Source: Deltaproteobacteria bacterium (GTDB taxonomy: Bacteria; Bdellovibrionota; FAC87; UBA2466). From it: a stretch of DNA of 9,211 bases. Positions 6,361 through 9,211 of this stretch are shown here, one piece after another. The position numbers and the translations under genes are program-made. The stretch lies in the NCBI GenBank assembly GCA_013205415.1, contig JABMMY010000298.1, forward strand, positions 1 through 9,211, read 5' to 3'. The notes beneath the pieces are model-generated. The model ran no database searches. It was not told the DNA's origin and worked only from the letters and a program-made list of their open reading frames with translations. How positions within the stretch are numbered: position 1 is the stretch's first letter; the number at the start of each line of letters is the position of its first letter.

Positions 6361-7823
6361 GCGCCCTCCAAAAAGCCAGGCAAAGGAAACTCTCCTCGTA
6401 ACGCTTCAAATTGTTGAGCCGCTTCAAAAAGCACACTCTCTCCAAATGGCTTTCCAATTAATTGAAAGCCGATCGGAAGATTTTTGGAATCCAAACCACA
6501 GGGGATCGATAGCCCGGGAAGCCCCGCTAAATTTACAGGCAGTGTAAAAATATCTGAAAGATACATCTTTAGAGGATCGTCAGTTTTTTCTCCTAATTTA
6601 AAGGCTGTGCTAGGAGAGGTGGGGGCCACTACAAAATCACATTGGGTAAAGGCCTTTTCAAAGTCCTCTTGAATTTTTTTTCTGACCTGATTTGCTTTTA
6701 AATAAAAGGCGTCATAGTAGCCCGCACTTAAAGCATAGGTACCAAGCATAATACGAAGCTTGACCTCTCGCCCAAAGCCCTCACCACGACTGCGACTGTA
6801 AAGCTCTTCACTTGTGGTAGCCGATTGGGTTCGGTAGCCATAATGAACTCCATCATATCTAGCTAAATTACTACTCGCTTCACTGGTCGCAAGTAGGTAA
6901 TAGGTCGAAAGCGCATAGCGCGCATGTGGTAAATCGATCTCGATTATTTTTCCACCCGCTTTTTTGAACATCTCTAGGCCGGCCTCAAAAGATTTGGCCA
7001 CATCGGGATCGACCCCCTCTAACCATTTTCGTGAAACACCTAGAGTAAACTTTTTTTCTGAAATGTTTTTTAATTCCTCCGTATACTTTGGAACCGATCG
7101 TTTAGAGCTGGTGGCATCTCTGTCGTCAAATCCCGCCATGACCTCTAATACTCTAGCTGAATCCCATACCGTCCTAGAAAAAGGCCCCACCTGATCAAGT
7201 GAACTTGCATAGGAGATCACTCCGTAACGACTCACTCGTCCATAAGAGGGTTTTAGCCCTACCAAACCACAAAGACTTGCAGGCTGACGAATGGACCCTC
7301 CCGTATCGGTACCTAAAGATACCGATGCAAATCCGGCAGCTACGGCGGCAGCGGAACCGCCACTAGAACCACCAGGAACTCTCTCTAGATCCCAGGGATT
7401 TCTTACATTACCAAAGGCACTATTTTCATTGGAAGAGCCCATGGCAAACTCGTCACAGTTAACCTTTCCAATCACAATGGCTCCCATGGCCTCTAGTCTC
7501 TCAACAGAGGTTGCCGTATAGGGAGACACATAACCGGAGAGAATTTTTGATCCCGCAGTGGCTTGCCAACCACTCACTAAAAAATTGTCCTTAATCGCAA
7601 TGGGAATTCCAAACAGGGGAAGGGTTTCGGCTTCACACATTTTCTCATCAAGTCTCTTTGCTCTACCCAATGACTCCTCTATGCGAACCTGTAAAAATGA
7701 ATTTATTTTTTCATCTCGTTCAGAAATATTTGTTAAATAGGCCCCAATGACCTCAGAGGGCTTGAATTGTTTTTTTTGATACCCCGAGAGTAGCTCTTTA
7801 ATTGTTTGTATTCCAAATTCCAT
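6348..7823 (-). CDS. gatA: Aspartyl/glutamyl-tRNA(Asn/Gln) amidotransferase subunit A (glutamine amidase)
   Basis: This subunit hydrolyses glutamine to supply ammonia for transamidation of mischarged tRNA and belongs to the amidase-signature family. The 491 residues are full length. The Ser-cisSer-Lys catalytic set is complete: Lys78 in AIKDN, Ser153 in PGGSSGGSAAA and the nucleophile Ser177 in TDTGGSIRQPA. VNCDEFAMGSSNENSAFG (121-138) and GLKPSYGRVSRYG (189-201) are further family blocks, and the C-terminal part carries the usual glutamine-pocket strand GLPGLSIPCG. The start codon shares one base with the gatC stop (TAATG), so the two are translationally coupled; its 3' end overlaps gatB by 13 nt. 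Such tight packing fits assembly of an equimolar heterotrimer. Confidence 0.97.
   Translation of the reverse strand: MEFGIQTIKELLSGYQKKQFKPSEVIGAYLTNISERDEKINSFLQVRIEESLGRAKRLDEKMCEAETLPLFGIPIAIKDNFLVSGWQATAGSKILSGYVSPYTATSVERLEAMGAIVIGKVNCDEFAMGSSNENSAFGNVRNPWDLERVPGGSSGGSAAAVAAGFASVSLGTDTGGSIRQPASLCGLVGLKPSYGRVSRYGVISYASSLDQVGPFSRTVWDSARVLEVMAGFDDRDATSSKRSVPKYTEELKNISEKKFTLGVSRKWLEGVDPDVAKSFEAGLEMFKKAGGKIIEIDLPHARYALSTYYLLATSEASSNLARYDGVHYGYRTQSATTSEELYSRSRGEGFGREVKLRIMLGTYALSAGYYDAFYLKANQVRKKIQEDFEKAFTQCDFVVAPTSPSTAFKLGEKTDDPLKMYLSDIFTLPVNLAGLPGLSIPCGLDSKNLPIGFQLIGKPFGESVLFEAAQQFEALRGEFPLPGFLEGACRR
6365..6369 (-). promoter_or_regulatory. Ribosome-binding site of gatB inside the end of gatA
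   Basis: GGAGG on the minus strand, 4 nt before the gatB ATG at 6360, lies within gatA's last codons. It fixes the gatB start and shows that gatB can initiate on its own as well as by reinitiation. Confidence 0.75.
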
Positions 7824-8113
7824 TAGCTGTGTTCCACTATTGTCGGTAATAAAAAACTGTTGTTTTCTACAGAGGGCGCATTTTTCATTAGGTCAAGAGG
7901 ACTGGGGAATGGCTCGGCATCATCCTTTCGAAAGGGCTCGGCATCACTAGGAATATGCTGAACAAATGCGGTGGTTCCCGTGGGCACCTGATTCAGATCT
8001 TGAATGTGGCCCAAAACACGAGTTAATTGTTTTTGATAAAAACCAATCTCCTCTTCAGTTAATGTTAGCCTGGCTAACTTAGCTATTTTCAGAACCTCTT
8101 CTCTGTTTAACAT
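7823..8113 (-). CDS. gatC: Aspartyl/glutamyl-tRNA(Asn/Gln) amidotransferase subunit C
   Basis: This is the small belt subunit that wraps the GatA-GatB interface and stabilises the complex. It has 96 residues, the normal size. The N-terminal helix EEVLKIAKLARLTLTEEE (5-22) is the family hallmark. It is followed by the second helix (QKQLTRVLGHIQDLNQVPT) and the proline-rich tail with HIPSDAEPFRKDD, LMKNAPSVENNSFLLPTIVE. It is first in the operon and shares one base with gatA. The ATG at 8113 has no Shine-Dalgarno sequence at the usual distance; a promoter-like sequence lies immediately upstream, so it may be read from a leaderless or nearly leaderless mRNA. Confidence 0.95.
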   Translation of the reverse strand: MLNREEVLKIAKLARLTLTEEEIGFYQKQLTRVLGHIQDLNQVPTGTTAFVQHIPSDAEPFRKDDAEPFPSPLDLMKNAPSVENNSFLLPTIVEHS

Positions 8114-8121
8114 AGGGTAAA

Positions 8122-8150
8122 AATATACCTTAGCTCTGGGGAATGGTCAC
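8122..8150 (-). promoter_or_regulatory. Candidate promoter of the gatCAB operon
   Basis: On the minus strand GTGACC (8145-8150; four of six to TTGACA), a 17-nt spacer, and TATATT (8122-8127; five of six to TATAAT). The -10-like box ends 8 nt before the gatC ATG. It lies in the 81-nt gap after the upstream gene. Identified by eye only. Confidence 0.45.
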
Positions 8151-8194
8151 TCTCGAATCGCTACCGTATCTGTTCCCATCCTGTTTAATGAGTC

Positions 8195-9211
8195 TTAGTC
8201 AGCCCGTATCTCAAGTTTAGTTATGGCACTAAAGGCTCGGTCTCCGGCGGTATTCCATAGATGATAAATTGTTATCGGCCTTAGAAACATTTTTATTCCC
8301 TCCTGGGTCCACAATGTTTTCAGAAAGGCCTCAAGACTCGGCGGGTTATTAGCCTTTAAAGTTAAGCGATTTTCTGCGGCTAGATCATGACTTAAAAAAA
8401 CGAATTCTTTAGGATCGGAAAATATTTTAGCGGTTATTATTTTTTTGCCATTCCAATTTAAACTCATCTCTTGGCCTGGAATGGCAGACCTGAGTGCTAA
8501 GATCACCTTTAAGGTGCTGGCCGCTCTTGGCCCCTTAATTACAATAGTTGAAACCGGATTCTCCAATCGACGAAAACCGGTAGAAAACCCTGGGCGTTTA
8601 ATGACCGATGAAATACCCGATAGGCTCACCCCAGATGTCCCTTGATAGGTAATGAGATCATGAGTGCCCAGAGAAACAGAATCTTTTTCGAATTCCGGAA
8701 TAAATTTTAAGTTTAAAAACCTATCTCTATTTTCATTCTTCCGATCCCCTTCCAGTTTCTTGATAAAAACGACCTCCCCAACACCCGGAAGACTAGTTCT
8801 TGCCTCTATAGGGCCCATTTTTCTCTGGAACTCCCCTATACATTCTAAGGGTAAATATTTTGTATATAGCTGCACCCCCGAAAAGGGTCCCGCCTGAAAA
8901 ACATCCAGAAAAAAAGCCCATTCGTTTTTATTGAAGCAACGGGAAAACTTGGCCTGTTTCTTAATAAAAATATCCCCATTGGGAGCCGTCCTATTTACCG
9001 CATGAAGGTGTTGCCACCCCTGTAAAAAAAAGGGGGCTATTTGCGCCTCTAGAAGCCTTCCTAAATAAAAACTAGTAATTTTTTTCTGATGGAAGTGTGA
9101 AAAACCGGATATCCCACTTTGTTCAAATACCCCATTTTGTTCAACAGAAGCACAAAACTGCTCTGTTCCCACTCCATTTCCAGACGAAATACAAAATGGC
9201 CACTCTAGTAA
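8195..9211 (-). CDS. Protein of unknown function, possible C-terminal beta-sandwich module (5' end uncertain, probably partial)
   Basis: The frame stays open from the stop at 8195 to the right edge. A GTG at 9172 (325 residues), with a weak GGAA before it, is the only usual start codon near the beginning, so the gene may begin there or outside the window. I do not recognise the family. There is no clear signal peptide or membrane helix in the visible part. From about residue 215 (counted from the GTG) the pattern of alternating strands, with LKVILALRSAIPGQ, MSLNWNGKKI and FLSHDLAAENRLTLKAN, resembles jelly-roll modules in carbohydrate-active or envelope proteins; this is a shape impression, not a match. 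It lies 81 nt upstream of gatC on the same strand, with a candidate promoter between them, so it need not be in the gat operon. No terminator is evident in the gap. Confidence 0.6.
   Translation of the reverse strand, partial: LLEWPFCISSGNGVGTEQFCASVEQNGVFEQSGISGFSHFHQKKITSFYLGRLLEAQIAPFFLQGWQHLHAVNRTAPNGDIFIKKQAKFSRCFNKNEWAFFLDVFQAGPFSGVQLYTKYLPLECIGEFQRKMGPIEARTSLPGVGEVVFIKKLEGDRKNENRDRFLNLKFIPEFEKDSVSLGTHDLITYQGTSGVSLSGISSVIKRPGFSTGFRRLENPVSTIVIKGPRAASTLKVILALRSAIPGQEMSLNWNGKKIITAKIFSDPKEFVFLSHDLAAENRLTLKANNPPSLEAFLKTLWTQEGIKMFLRPITIYHLWNTAGDRAFSAITKLEIRAD

Overview
The window looks like a chromosomal segment of a Gram-negative, moderately AT-rich bacterium that makes Gln-tRNA and/or Asn-tRNA by the indirect amidotransferase route. 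The exact lineage cannot be fixed from sequence alone. A delta-proteobacterial or Bdellovibrio-like host would fit the gene content, but that is a guess.

Layout, left to right. (1) Positions 2-1666, plus strand: a large polytopic membrane protein, open at the left edge and visibly more AT-rich than the rest. It is probably an envelope-polysaccharide or GT-C-like protein. (2) Positions 1667-2841: no intact gene. This is a scrap zone with a perfect 36-bp inverted repeat (MITE- or IS-end-like), a 5' fragment of a second copy of the neighbouring glycosyltransferase, a C-terminal remnant of an IS256-family (Mutator) transposase, and a short broken minus-strand reading frame. (3) Positions 2842-4865, minus strand: a GT2 polyprenyl-phosphate-type glycosyltransferase and, upstream of it, GDP-mannose 4,6-dehydratase (gmd). 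(4) Positions 4921-8113, minus strand: the complete gatC-gatA-gatB operon for the tRNA-dependent amidotransferase, with overlapping genes. (5) Positions 8195-9211, minus strand: an unrecognised protein open at the right edge.

How the genes fit together. GatCAB is housekeeping translation. gmd makes GDP-4-keto-6-deoxymannose, the precursor of GDP-fucose, GDP-rhamnose and related sugars, and the GT2 enzyme probably loads a sugar onto a lipid carrier, so that block is the edge of a surface-polysaccharide locus. The scrap zone sits where this cluster converges with the AT-rich membrane-protein gene, as expected at a rearranging polysaccharide locus.

The least ordinary observations are the truncated glycosyltransferase paralogue, which keeps its upstream leader with two boxes at identical spacing to the intact copy, and the very long perfect hairpin. 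Candidate -10 boxes lie only 7-8 nt before the start codons of the glycosyltransferase and gatC, neither of which has a Shine-Dalgarno sequence, so leaderless transcripts are possible. I see no convincing novel defence or mobile system.
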